In this document: positions 42,147-50,916 of the stretch, in pieces
How the letters are laid out: the number at the start of each line of letters is the position of its first letter
Position numbering within the stretch: position 1 is the stretch's first letter
Assembly (NCBI GenBank): GCA_036744795.1
Contig: DAIOHK010000002.1
Span: 66,782 to 130,781, forward strand
Source of the DNA: UBA5486 sp036744795
GTDB taxonomy: Bacteria; Bacillota; UBA4882; UBA10575
DNA: 64,000 bases
Direction of reading: 5' to 3'
Program-made: the position numbers and the translations under genes
The notes under the pieces: generated by a model
The model's input: the letters and a program-made list of their open reading frames with translations, nothing else
Database searches by the model: none
Told to the model about the DNA's origin: nothing

Positions 42147-43623
42147 ATGTCCGAAAACATTGAAAGAAAAGACGAAAAAATTGTAGAGAAAACAGAAGTC
42201 GCTGAAGTTAACCAGCCTGCATGCCCGCCGGGAGGTATTCTTTATACGGTTAGACAGGGAGATACTTTATCAGGTATTGCTAGTCGGTTCGGTATTCCTT
42301 TAGATTGCTTGCTCCGGTTTAATCCGCAGATCACCAACCCAAACGTTATTTTTCCGGGCCAAGTCATCTGTATACCACCGGCATCAGCATGTGTACAAAT
42401 ACCAACATGCCCGCCTGGAGGTATTCTTTATACGGTTAGACAGNNNNNNNNNNNNNNNNNNNNNNNNNNNNNNNNNNNNNNNNNNNNNNNNNNNNNNNNN
42501 NNNNNNNNNNNNNNNNNNNNNNNNNNNNNNNNNNNNNNNNNNNGGGGATACTTTATCAGGTATTGCCAGTCGATTCGGTATTCCTTTAGATTGCTTACGT
42601 CGATTTAATCCGCAGATTACTGGCGATCTCATCTTCCCAGGCCAAGTCATCTGCATACCACCGGCTTCAGCTTGCGTACCTACACCAACATGCCCGCCTG
42701 GAGGTATTCTTTATACGGTTAGACAGGGGGATACTTTATCAGGTATTGCCAGTCGATTCGGTATTCCTTTAGATTGCTTACTCCGGTTTAACCCACAGAT
42801 TACCGATCCAAACGTTATTTTCCCGGGTCAGGTCATCTGTGTTCCGCCAGCTTCAGCATGCGTACCCACACCAGTGCCCTGCCCACCGGGAGGTATTCTT
42901 TACACCGTTAGACCGGGAGATACCTTGTTCAGTATTGCCAGTCGTTTTGGAATCACTGTAGATTGCTTGCTCCGGTTTAACCCACAGATTACCGATCCAA
43001 ACGTTATTTTCCCGGGCCAGGTCATCTGTATACCGCCAGCTTCAGCTTGCGTACCTACGCCAGTACCCTGCCCACCAGGAGGTATTCTTTACACCGTTAG
43101 ACCGGGAGATACCTTGTTCAGTATTGCCAGTCGTTTTGGAATCACTGTAGATTGCTTGCTCCGGTTTAATCCCCAGATTACCGATCCAAACGTTATTTCC
43201 CCGGGCCAGGTCATCTGTGTTCCGCCAGCTTCAGCTTGCGTACCTACACCAGTACCCTGCCCACCAGGAGGAACACTATATACGATCCGTTCCGGAGACA
43301 CACTTTTTAATATCGCAAATCGCAATGGGATTCCATTAGACTGTTTGATCAGATTTAACCCACAGATTACCAACCCTGACGTCATTTTCCCGGGTCAAGT
43401 CATCTGTATACCACCAGCCTCAGCATGCGTACCTACAACAGTACCCTGCCCGCCAGGAGGAACACTATATACAATCCGTTCCGGAGACACACTTTTTAAT
43501 ATCGCTAATCGCAATGGAATTCCATTAGACTGTCTGATCAGATTTAATCCGCAGATTCCTAACCCGAACCTTATTTTCCCTGGCCAAGTAATCTGTATCC
43601 CGCCAGCCTCAGCATGCAGGTAA
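42147..43623 (+). CDS. multi-LysM cysteine-rich repeat protein, interrupted by an assembly gap
   Basis: The N-terminus MSENIERKDEKIVEKTEVAE is charged and has no signal peptide. Then LysM units of about 60 aa repeat the pattern CPPGGILYTVRQGDTLSGIASRFGIP, DCL-RFNPQIT, VIFPGQVIC-PP, each with four Cys. A gap of 100 N (42444-42543) falls inside unit 2. Flanking bases join perfectly and in frame, which would give 458 aa and seven LysM units; more units could be hidden. The ends are Cys-rich, so a disulfide-linked spore or cell-surface layer protein is plausible. The start has AAGGAGG. A terminator follows. Confidence 0.88.
42444..42543. other. assembly gap of 100 N
   Basis: An unresolved stretch inside near-identical LysM repeats. 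Its true length is unknown; the round number 100 is likely a placeholder. It breaks the reading frame artificially. Confidence 0.98.
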
Positions 43624-43634
43624 GTAGAGATCAT

Positions 43635-43671
43635 AAAAATCAAGGCCGCTTAAAAGCGGCTTTGATTTTAT
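43635..43671 (+). terminator. Rho-independent terminator of the multi-LysM gene
   Basis: AAATCAAGGCCGCTT pairs with AAGCGGCTTTGATTT, then TA-rich sequence. The stem is long and GC-centred. Confidence 0.85.
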
Positions 43672-43754
43672 AAATAAAATTAGCCAGTTTAAACAATTCG
43701 CCAAAATATTTGATTATCTTGTTCAAAGAAAGTCAAATACGAAGTTTCCTTATT

Positions 43755-43842
43755 AAAGATATTGCATCATTGCATAATTTAAAATTTAATCACAAAACAT
43801 TGATCACCTAATTTTAATCAAACACTATATTTTGTGGTTTAA
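43755..43842 (-). repeat. divergent copy of the CACAAAA-type repeat end
   Basis: TTGCATAATTTAAAATTTAATCACAAAA, then TTTTGTGGTTTAA, resemble the GGAATTGCATAATT ... ACCACATAT left end of the composite repeats and its inner palindrome. The sequence overlaps the end of the downstream membrane gene on the minus strand. Confidence 0.35.
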
Positions 43843-44226
43843 TGGATTAGTCTCCACAATATTGGAGTTCTCCCCTTCTTTTTCTTGATCTGTCTCCCCA
43901 CTATTAACCTGTCCTCCACTTAACATATAACCCAATACCAATGCTAAACCTACACCAATCGGTATAAAACCTCCAATTAACCAAAACCCCGTTCCCAGTC
44001 CTAAATAAAGTCCGATTGAAAGCCCAACACCGCTTAAAGTAGTAATCAAACCGGCCAGCAATAAACCAAAAGAGCCCCGTTTAAGTATTGGATTAACCAG
44101 TGCTGGAGGGATTATACCCTGTCTTAGTAAGGCCATACGCTCCAAATGGATAAAATATCTCATAGCAAAAGAGATAAGTAACATTACCAATACCATTATT
44201 GTCACCATTAGCATAATCCAGTCCAT
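43825..44226 (-). CDS. small membrane protein of the sigma-factor operon (DUF6249-like)
   Basis: 133 aa with three helices: 4-24, 52-75 and 80-103 (GTGFWLIGGFIPIGVGLALVLGYML). A short basic segment between helices 1 and 2 (RYFIHLERMALLRQG) resembles DUF6249, a family often beside ECF sigma factors. The tail is Glu- and Asn-rich. It is the third gene of the 45214-43825 operon, 15 bases after the second. No function is known. Confidence 0.65.
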   Translation of the reverse strand: MDWIMLMVTIMVLVMLLISFAMRYFIHLERMALLRQGIIPPALVNPILKRGSFGLLLAGLITTLSGVGLSIGLYLGLGTGFWLIGGFIPIGVGLALVLGYMLSGGQVNSGETDQEKEGENSNIVETNPLNHKI

Positions 44227-44241
44227 TTAATTACCTCCCCT

Positions 44242-44676
44242 TTACCCCAGTCGTTTCTCAAAAAATCGTTCTCCTGCAAAAAATGATATAGTTATAACGA
44301 AAAGAGTAACTCCTAAACTGACTACCAACCAAAAAAGACCAATTTCCATCCGGACCGTACTTTCAAACTCAATAGGTTTTTTAAATCCTACTAAAGAATA
44401 AAATATAGTAAATAGCATACAGACTAATATGAAACTTGCTGACCAGATTATCTTAGGATTGAATAGTCGGTATCCTTGTTCCTCTTTAATCCCTTTCATC
44501 ACTTTTGCGGTAAGCATCTCTGGCACCTGCTGAGGAGACCAGCCAAAAGATTGTGCTAAATCCGAAAAAACATCCGGATATTGACTTTTATGAAGTTCAG
44601 TCAAAAGTAGATTTAGCTCTTCCGGCGATTGGACAAGCTTTTCCCCTTTTATCTGCTCTTCTTTCGACCTCATCAT
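44242..44676 (-). CDS. putative membrane anti-sigma factor
   Basis: 144 aa. A soluble N-terminal half (about 1-75) precedes two helices (about 76-96 and 108-130). It lacks the zinc-binding His/Cys set of ZAS-type anti-sigma factors. The ATG overlaps the end of the sigma factor gene by 80 bases and has GGGGGGAAG before it, so translation is coupled. Position and membrane topology suggest that it restrains the sigma factor; no sequence motif proves it. Confidence 0.55.
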   Translation of the reverse strand: MMRSKEEQIKGEKLVQSPEELNLLLTELHKSQYPDVFSDLAQSFGWSPQQVPEMLTAKVMKGIKEEQGYRLFNPKIIWSASFILVCMLFTIFYSLVGFKKPIEFESTVRMEIGLFWLVVSLGVTLFVITISFFAGERFFEKRLG

Positions 44677-45214
44677 CTTCCCCCCATTTCTCCATGAGCA
44701 ACTCTTTTAATCTCCGTTTCCCCCGATGTAAGTCGGAACGAATGGTACCTAGTGGACGATGCGTAACTTGAACAATTTCCTGATAAGATAAACCTTGAAA
44801 ATAATAAAGAATTATCGCGGTCCTCTGATGGAATGGTAATTTTTGCAGATTTTGCATTAAATCCATATTCCGCTTTTTTTTTATCATTAGTTCTAAAGGT
44901 TCATCTAACTCCGAAATCATATTTTCTGACAATACACAAAAGTTTTTTTCCCGTTCCTTAAGTCGTAGATAATCAATAGCAGAACGATAGGCAATCCGAT
45001 ACAACCAGGTCCAAAAGGTCGCTTCCAGCCGGAAACCGGAAATGTTCCTCCAGGCTTTGACAAAAGTCTCTACTGCTACTTCTTCGGCCGCATATTCGTC
45101 TCTTAATATGCCTAGCAATAGATGATAAACTTTTGATTGATGGGTTTCCACCAATTCCTTAAAAGCCCCTTCATCTCCTGTTTTAGCCATCATTATTAAT
45201 TGCTCTTCATTCAA
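44597..45214 (-). CDS. ECF-type RNA polymerase sigma factor
   Basis: Region 2 is visible in LILRDEYAAEEVAVETFVKAWRN-like form (GILRDEYAAEEVAVETF, AWRNISGFRLEATFWTWLYRI), and region 4 in LPFHQRTAIILYYFQGLSYQEI with RPLGTIRSDLHRGKRRLKELL. The TTG at 45214 is chosen because GGGGGA lies seven bases upstream and it gives the family-like N-terminus NEEQLIMMAKTGDE; an ATG seven codons earlier lacks a ribosome binding site. About 205 aa. It is transcribed with two membrane proteins. Its regulon is unknown. Confidence 0.9.
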   Translation of the reverse strand: MNEEQLIMMAKTGDEGAFKELVETHQSKVYHLLLGILRDEYAAEEVAVETFVKAWRNISGFRLEATFWTWLYRIAYRSAIDYLRLKEREKNFCVLSENMISELDEPLELMIKKKRNMDLMQNLQKLPFHQRTAIILYYFQGLSYQEIVQVTHRPLGTIRSDLHRGKRRLKELLMEKWGEDDEVERRADKRGKACPIAGRAKSTFD

Positions 45215-45331
45215 ATTAATTTCCCCCGGTTCCATTCATTCATTTGTTTGACGCGAATATAAATAATAAGTTGCATCAAAATTCTGCAACTTATTAACAA
45301 AACCTTTGTCTAATAGGGCGAGGTGATGAAA

Positions 45332-45916
45332 ATGTCAAATAAATCCAAACAAATACTAGCCCGAGTTATTAGCTTTATTTGTAGTCCACCGTATCTGGCT
45401 TTTCTGGTTTTAGGATGTGCTGTATTAGCAAAACCGGAACTAATACGGGGTACTAACAAGGGAGCTCTTTTGATGGCCGCGTTTCTTTTGGGATTCTGCC
45501 CTTCACTTACTGCCCAGGATAGCATAATCCTGCGCAAGCTTCCTTTGGGCACCAGGAGAAAGATCTCCTTTATCAGTTTCTTTTTTTCTTACACAATTTT
45601 TCTTGTTTATGCTTTAAGCAAAGAAATTCATCCACTCTTAAAGGCCATCGCTCTTTCCTACTTCCTCACTGTCGTTCTTTTAATTATCGTTAATCTCTTT
45701 TATAAAGCTAGTGGTCATGCAAGCGCAGTTGCTGGACCGGTTATGGCCTTAAATATATTCTTACCTAGTTGCTGGGGGTTATTATCTATCCCCCTTCTAG
45801 CCCTAATAACCTGGGCTCGTGTTACCACCAAAGAACATGACTTTAAACAAGTACTAGTAGGAATGATATTAGGACTTGCCGCGACCTTTAAAGCTTTCTT
45901 AATAATAAAACCATAA
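45332..45916 (+). CDS. phosphatase PAP2-like membrane protein
   Basis: About 194 aa with five or six helices. PAP2-type motifs are present in weakened form: KASGHASAVAGP (C2, SGH) and WARVTTKEHDFKQVLVG (C3, R-x5-H-x3 with Gln instead of Asp). The first motif (KxxxxxxRP) is less clear. Start codons GTG 45323, ATG 45326 and ATG 45332 are close; the last has the best spacing from GAGG. Members remove phosphate from lipid phosphates such as undecaprenyl pyrophosphate. It is divergent from the sigma factor gene. Confidence 0.75.
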   Translation: MSNKSKQILARVISFICSPPYLAFLVLGCAVLAKPELIRGTNKGALLMAAFLLGFCPSLTAQDSIILRKLPLGTRRKISFISFFFSYTIFLVYALSKEIHPLLKAIALSYFLTVVLLIIVNLFYKASGHASAVAGPVMALNIFLPSCWGLLSIPLLALITWARVTTKEHDFKQVLVGMILGLAATFKAFLIIKP

Positions 45917-45976
45917 AGCAATAATAAAATCCCTTCGCTTTTTATAATAATTTTTTCTTTCTATACTAGCATTAAC

Positions 45977-46819
45977 CTAACCTTTTAAGCCGGTAGTACT
46001 AATCCCTTCAACTAAATGTTTCTGGAAAATCAGAAAAACCAAAAGAATCGGTAATAAAGATAAGGTTCCCATGGCAAAGATTGCTCCCCAATCTGTTGAA
46101 GTCATCGGATCTGAAAACATTCTTAAGGCTAATGATACAGTATAAAGCTTTGGAGAGTTTAAAAATAGTAGTGGTCCAATAAAATCATCCCATTTCCAGT
46201 AAAATTGGAAAATAGTCGAAGTAATCAGTACCGGAGTAATCAAGGGAAAGATAACTCGAGTAAAAATCTGAAACCGGTTGCACCCATCAATCTTGGCAGA
46301 CTCATCTAGTTCAATCGGTAGCCCCCGGATAAACTGCATCATTAAAAAGATAAAGAAAGGCTGCCCTGCAAACATCGGGATAATTAAAGGCTTAAAGGAA
46401 TTTACCCAGCCAAGTTTAAAAAAGATAATAAACTGCGGGATCATTACTACCTGATAAGGGAGCATCATAGTTAGCAACATACAAACAAACCAGAATTTGC
46501 GCCCGAAGAATTTATTCCGGGCAAATCCATATGCCACTAGCGCGGAAGAAAACACCGTTCCGATTGTCGCTAGAATTGTATAATAAAAGGAATTCCGGAA
46601 AAAGACTACAAAGGGAACACCGCCAACCCCTTTCCAACCATTAATGTAATTATCGAATTTAAAGTTTTTCGGAATTAATGAGGCCGTCCCAAAAATCTCT
46701 AAATTATCTTTAAATGAACTACTTACCATCCATAAAATCGGATAAAGCATTAAAAATCCAAAAGCAATGATGAATAAATGGTAGAAGAAACCTTGTAACC
46801 GCTTTTTAGCCTTTTTCAT
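45977..46819 (-). CDS. carbohydrate ABC transporter permease (MalG-type)
   Basis: About 280 aa from ATG 46819, which overlaps the stop of the upstream permease in ATGA and has GGAGG. Six helices; the EAA loop is ELDESAKIDGCNRFQIFTRVIFPLITPV. Downstream partner of the MalF-type permease and the substrate-binding protein. No ATPase gene is present, so a shared ATPase such as MsmX is probably used. Confidence 0.92.
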   Translation of the reverse strand: MKKAKKRLQGFFYHLFIIAFGFLMLYPILWMVSSSFKDNLEIFGTASLIPKNFKFDNYINGWKGVGGVPFVVFFRNSFYYTILATIGTVFSSALVAYGFARNKFFGRKFWFVCMLLTMMLPYQVVMIPQFIIFFKLGWVNSFKPLIIPMFAGQPFFIFLMMQFIRGLPIELDESAKIDGCNRFQIFTRVIFPLITPVLITSTIFQFYWKWDDFIGPLLFLNSPKLYTVSLALRMFSDPMTSTDWGAIFAMGTLSLLPILLVFLIFQKHLVEGISTTGLKG

Positions 46820-47769
46820 AGCGAATCCTCCTTTGCTTCGTAATAAACCCAAAAAGTAGAGGATTTGAAGAGAAATGCGGTCAAAACACCAATAATTACC
46901 ACCAATACCCAGGCCATAGCTGAACCATAACCCATCTGCGTATATTCAAAAGCCTTTTTATATAAATAAAGTGCATAAACCAATGTACTATTCATCGGAT
47001 CTCCAGTCCCACTTGAGACCACAAAAGCTTGGGTAAAGACAGTAAAACCATTAATCAATTGCATCACTAAATTAAAGAAAATAACCGGGGTTAGGTGAGG
47101 AATGGTAATCTTGATAAACCTTTGCCATGAATTAGCCCCATCAATCTCAGCTGCTTCATAATAACTCACTGGAATCTGTTTTAAACCTGCCAAAAAAATT
47201 AGCATTGAGGAGCCAAACTGCCAAACCGCCAGAATAATCAATGTCCAGATTGCTGTCTTTGGATTACCAATCCAGGAAGTGTTCGACTCGATACCAACAA
47301 ATTTCAGTGCCGCATTAACCGCACCATCAGCCATAAAAAGCCTTCGCCACATCACGGCTACAGCGATACTTCCTCCAACTACAGATGGAAGATAGTAAAC
47401 AGTCTGATAAAGCCGGAGCATTTTAGCCTTCTTCTGAAAAAGCATGGCAATCATCAAGGCAAACAAAAGTCGGAGTGGAACCGAGACAAATGCATAAAAA
47501 AAGGTAACCTTTAGTGATTTCCAAAAGACTTCATCTTTAGCCATCTTTATAAAATTAACAAATCCGTTAAACTTTGGGGGAGAGAATAAATCATACTGGG
47601 AAAACGAGAAATAGATAGAAGCTAGAATCGGAACAATAGTAAAAACTAGAAAGCCAATCAGCCAGGGTGAGATAAAAAGATAGCCCACGATCTGATCCCA
47701 AAGCCTTTTTTTGAATTTGCGTTTCTCTGAGTTTAATACATTACCATGATTTTTTCTCAGCACCACCAT
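46816..47769 (-). CDS. carbohydrate ABC transporter permease (MalF-type)
   Basis: 317 aa from ATG 47769, which follows GGGAGGGAG; the longer frame would start inside an upstream hairpin. Six helices, and the EAA loop YYEAAEIDGANSWQRFIKITIPHLTP is standard. It forms the channel with the MalG-type subunit. The sugar is not identified, but the neighbouring sensor kinase pair and rhamnose isomerase suggest a plant-derived (rhamnose-containing) oligosaccharide. Confidence 0.92.
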   Translation of the reverse strand: MVVLRKNHGNVLNSEKRKFKKRLWDQIVGYLFISPWLIGFLVFTIVPILASIYFSFSQYDLFSPPKFNGFVNFIKMAKDEVFWKSLKVTFFYAFVSVPLRLLFALMIAMLFQKKAKMLRLYQTVYYLPSVVGGSIAVAVMWRRLFMADGAVNAALKFVGIESNTSWIGNPKTAIWTLIILAVWQFGSSMLIFLAGLKQIPVSYYEAAEIDGANSWQRFIKITIPHLTPVIFFNLVMQLINGFTVFTQAFVVSSGTGDPMNSTLVYALYLYKKAFEYTQMGYGSAMAWVLVVIIGVLTAFLFKSSTFWVYYEAKEDSL

Positions 47770-47798
47770 GGTTAAGCTCCCTCCCTTTGATTTTAAAT

Positions 47799-47838
47799 CG
47801 GCCGTTAGTGTTATTTTGCACTCCTTCACTAACGGCCG
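47799..47838 (-). promoter_or_regulatory. 12-bp perfect hairpin between the binding-protein and permease genes
   Basis: CGGCCGTTAGTG and CACTAACGGCCG flank a 16-base loop, between the stop of the binding protein (47967) and the MalF-type start. On the minus strand no T-run follows. It probably stabilises the upstream mRNA part or lets only some transcripts continue, giving more binding protein than permease. Confidence 0.6.
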
Positions 47839-47966
47839 GTTTTTTCTTCCTTAAATTTTTTTAGCTTTGTTCTTCAAGAAATTACATTCATTAATTCAAG
47901 ATTGATGCACAAAATTTGATAAAGACTTGTGGTAAATAGATGCTAAAAATTATGTAATATCTTCAG

Positions 47967-49244
47967 TTATTTATTTCTAGTAAGAATCTCATCGGCTTGT
48001 CTTATAAATTTAGCAGCAGCATTTTCCGGTGAAATTGCTCCATATAGTACTTCTTGATCGATAGTACGGAATAATTTAAGGACTTCGCCTGCTCCCGGAG
48101 GATCAGCCGGATCAATTGGACTGGAGTACTGACCTGCCAGGTCAATAAATTCGAAAATTTGCCTATTTACCGGGCTTACCATCTCTTTTAAGGTATTACG
48201 TACCTCGGGAACAATCGGAATTCCCCGTTCTGCAAGTAAAGCTTTGTTAGCTTCAATATCATTGAGGAAGAAGTCGACAAATTTAACAGCTTCATCTTTA
48301 TTCTTTGATGATCTAGCTACCGAAAAAAACATCGATGGTTTTAAGAAGGTACCTGGCCTTTTAGCATCAGCAATGCGTGGCATCAAAGTGAGTTCTAGAG
48401 GCCGGTTCGCAGCTTCCTGAGTCATGACAAATTGGTTACTCCAAATGAAACCAACCCATTCATTTCCTTTTGTAAACTCACTCTCCTGAGGTGTAACCGT
48501 TAAGAAACCTACTTCCGGTTTTGTCATCATCCCAGCCTTTAACAGCCTTAACTGAAGATTATAAAATTCGATTAGAAGCTTTGTATCAGTAAATCCAAGC
48601 TTGGTACCACTCTTGTCAAAGAAGGGTTGCCCGGTCTGGCGAATCATATTATCAAATGCTACTTTAGGATCCGTACTACAAAAAACAGGTGTTAATACGC
48701 CAGTTTTATTGTAGATCTCAACCGCCATCTTCTCAAAATCAGCCCAGGTCCAAGTGGAAGAGGGTTTTTTAATCCCGGCTTTTTCTAAAACAGCAGGATC
48801 ATAAACCATACTAAAGGCATTAGTACCAAGGCTAACTCCGACAAACTTGCCATCAACTATACCACCAGAGGTAAAGGTTTCAGCAACATCAATCAAGTCT
48901 AGTTTTTTGGCTTTTACATAGGGAGTTAAATCCAAGAGCAAATTTTTATTTGCATATTGTGTAATATAAGCATAGTCCTGTTGGATAATATCCGGAAGAT
49001 TATTAGCAGCCGCCTGGGAAGCCAACTTATCCCAGTAACCTGCCCAGCCTGTGGTCTCAGTCTCAATAACAATATTCGGATATTTTTTCGTATACAATTC
49101 CACAGCTTTAATCGTACGCTCATCACGCGTAGGATTTCCCCACCAAGCCAACCTTAAGGTAATTTTCCGCGGAGCACCAAGGGTAGTTACAGTGAGTGAC
49201 AAAAGAACTACCACTACTAAAATAATAGATAAAACCTTCTTCAC
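47967..49244 (-). CDS. extracellular solute-binding protein (family 1)
   Basis: 425 aa. GTG start after GGAGGAAGG. The signal peptide ends near residue 23 (LTVTTLGA); no lipobox Cys is visible, so attachment may differ. Family-1 features: TLRLAWWGNPTRDERTIKAVELY-type first strand (ITLRLAWWGNPTRDE), LASQAAANNLPDIIQQDY, and the C-terminal AVKFVDFFLNDIEANKALLAERGIP. It is the first gene after the YesMN pair on the same strand and delivers sugar to the permeases. Confidence 0.93.
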   Translation of the reverse strand: MKKVLSIILVVVVLLSLTVTTLGAPRKITLRLAWWGNPTRDERTIKAVELYTKKYPNIVIETETTGWAGYWDKLASQAAANNLPDIIQQDYAYITQYANKNLLLDLTPYVKAKKLDLIDVAETFTSGGIVDGKFVGVSLGTNAFSMVYDPAVLEKAGIKKPSSTWTWADFEKMAVEIYNKTGVLTPVFCSTDPKVAFDNMIRQTGQPFFDKSGTKLGFTDTKLLIEFYNLQLRLLKAGMMTKPEVGFLTVTPQESEFTKGNEWVGFIWSNQFVMTQEAANRPLELTLMPRIADAKRPGTFLKPSMFFSVARSSKNKDEAVKFVDFFLNDIEANKALLAERGIPIVPEVRNTLKEMVSPVNRQIFEFIDLAGQYSSPIDPADPPGAGEVLKLFRTIDQEVLYGAISPENAAAKFIRQADEILTRNK

Positions 49245-49309
49245 TTTTTCCTTCCTCCTTTATGATTTAACTCTATATTAATATTAATCTTTATTTACCA
49301 CTATGTTAA

Positions 49310-49352
49310 TATAAAAAAGCGTCTTTTTAGTTTAAAAAGACACTTTTTTCAT
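49310..49352 (-). terminator. terminator overlapping the end of the response regulator gene
   Basis: On the minus strand GTGTCTTTTT and AAAAAGACGC pair around AAACT, followed by TTTTTTATAT. The stem overlaps the last codons and stop. Confidence 0.7.
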
Positions 49353-50916
49353 CCTCTTCTATGTAAGAAACCGCTTTTTTATACTCCGTAGGAGTATACC
49401 CCGTGTACTTCTTAAAGAGTTGACTAAAGTACTGGGGATTATTCCCAAAACCAACTCTCTCTGCAACTTCATACACCAGTTCTTCATCATCCTCTTCTAT
49501 CAGTTCCTTGGCTTTTTCCATGCGTACTCTCATCAGGTAATGAGAGAATTTTTCCCCAGTCTCCCGAATAAATAGTTTGCTTAAATAACCAACATTCATA
49601 TATAAAACCTCATTGGCGATCCACTTAAGCGAAAGATTTGCATCAGCAATATGCCCCTTAATATATTCGATAATTTTTTTGATCAGTTTATTATGTGTGG
49701 TAATTATATTATCATAATTTCCCCTTGTCACCTGACAGGTAGTCTCCTTGATAAACTCTTCAATCTGCTCAAGGTAAATCATTTTTGAAAGTTCTTTAAG
49801 TTTATAAATATAATTATCCATCTCTTCAATTTTACATTGCCTGATGACAACCATAAACAATTCCAGCGCATAAGTTTTACTAACACTCATCTCATACATC
49901 TTTAAATGTAGTTGCTGGAAAAATTCTTCGATTTCTTTCAGCGCTACTTCTAAATTACCGCTTTTTACTGCCACCGCTACTGCATCATAATTAAAGATAA
50001 AGGCTTGATTATCTTTTTTATTTCTACTTAATTCAATATCTTTTTTAGTGATGATACTTCCCGTGCCAAGGTAAAAAGTATATTTCAAACATTCCCATAC
50101 CTCCTGATAGAGTGCAGGAGCATCGGCAAAACTACTTTCACCACTATAGGCAATACTTACTTCCAAATGATGATAAGCTGCAAACATCTCTCTTACTTGG
50201 GTAATCAGCTGGATTAACTCATGATCATCAAGTGCTTCAATTAGCATCAATACTTGATTTTTAATATTGGTAGTAAGATATCTTTTATTACCGAATACCT
50301 CATTAACAATTTTAATTAGCCCAAAAAGCTCTTCAAATCCATATTCCCCATCCGGTTGGTACAAGACCAAACGGAGCGATTCCTCGCCAATATTGAGTAA
50401 TTTAGAATAATACTCATATTCGCGCTGTGTATAAGTCCTATTTGTTAAAAAATCACGTAAAAATTGCTCCCGTACCAATGGAATGACTTTCTCCAAATGC
50501 TCGCGGTTCTCCCTGATAAACTGTTTTTCCTTAGCTTCTTTCTGGATAAATTCATTTTTGATCTCATTTAAAACATCAATAATCTTATTCTCATTACATG
50601 GTTTCAAAAGATAATGTTTAACTCCATGTCTCATCGCTTCCTTGGCAAGTTCAAATTCGTTATATCCCGACAGTACCACAAATACAATCTCAGGATGTTC
50701 CTCTTTTACTTTAGCAATTAGTTCCAGTCCATCAAAAACCGGCATTTTAATATCAGTAATTACAATATCGACTGGGTCTTGCATGATGCATTCATACGCC
50801 TCAATCCCATTTTGGGCTGCACCCATAAACTGAAACCCCTCTGCCTCCCAGTCAATAATTCTACTCATTCCTTCTCTGATCACTTCCTCATCATCAACCA
50901 GTAAGACCTTATACAT
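49327..50916 (-). CDS. YesN-type response regulator (AraC-type output)
   Basis: 529 aa. Receiver domain residues 3-120 with LVDDE and phosphoacceptor Asp55 in VITDIKMP. A long middle region (about 140-420) links to a C-terminal AraC/XylS helix-turn-helix domain: SLKWIANEVLYMNVGYLSKLF and the final YFSQLFKKYTGYTPTEYKKA. It overlaps the kinase gene by eight bases. It probably activates the sugar transporter directly downstream. Confidence 0.93.
   Translation of the reverse strand: MYKVLLVDDEEVIREGMSRIIDWEAEGFQFMGAAQNGIEAYECIMQDPVDIVITDIKMPVFDGLELIAKVKEEHPEIVFVVLSGYNEFELAKEAMRHGVKHYLLKPCNENKIIDVLNEIKNEFIQKEAKEKQFIRENREHLEKVIPLVREQFLRDFLTNRTYTQREYEYYSKLLNIGEESLRLVLYQPDGEYGFEELFGLIKIVNEVFGNKRYLTTNIKNQVLMLIEALDDHELIQLITQVREMFAAYHHLEVSIAYSGESSFADAPALYQEVWECLKYTFYLGTGSIITKKDIELSRNKKDNQAFIFNYDAVAVAVKSGNLEVALKEIEEFFQQLHLKMYEMSVSKTYALELFMVVIRQCKIEEMDNYIYKLKELSKMIYLEQIEEFIKETTCQVTRGNYDNIITTHNKLIKKIIEYIKGHIADANLSLKWIANEVLYMNVGYLSKLFIRETGEKFSHYLMRVRMEKAKELIEEDDEELVYEVAERVGFGNNPQYFSQLFKKYTGYTPTEYKKAVSYIEEDEKSVFLN

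Noticed and set aside
42384..42656. Minus-strand frame crossing the N gap
   Set aside because: It is the opposite-strand shadow of the LysM repeats and depends on undefined bases.
44242..44676. Typical zinc-binding anti-sigma (ZAS) factor
   Set aside because: The His-x3-Cys-x2-Cys motif is absent; only gene position and membrane helices support an anti-sigma role.
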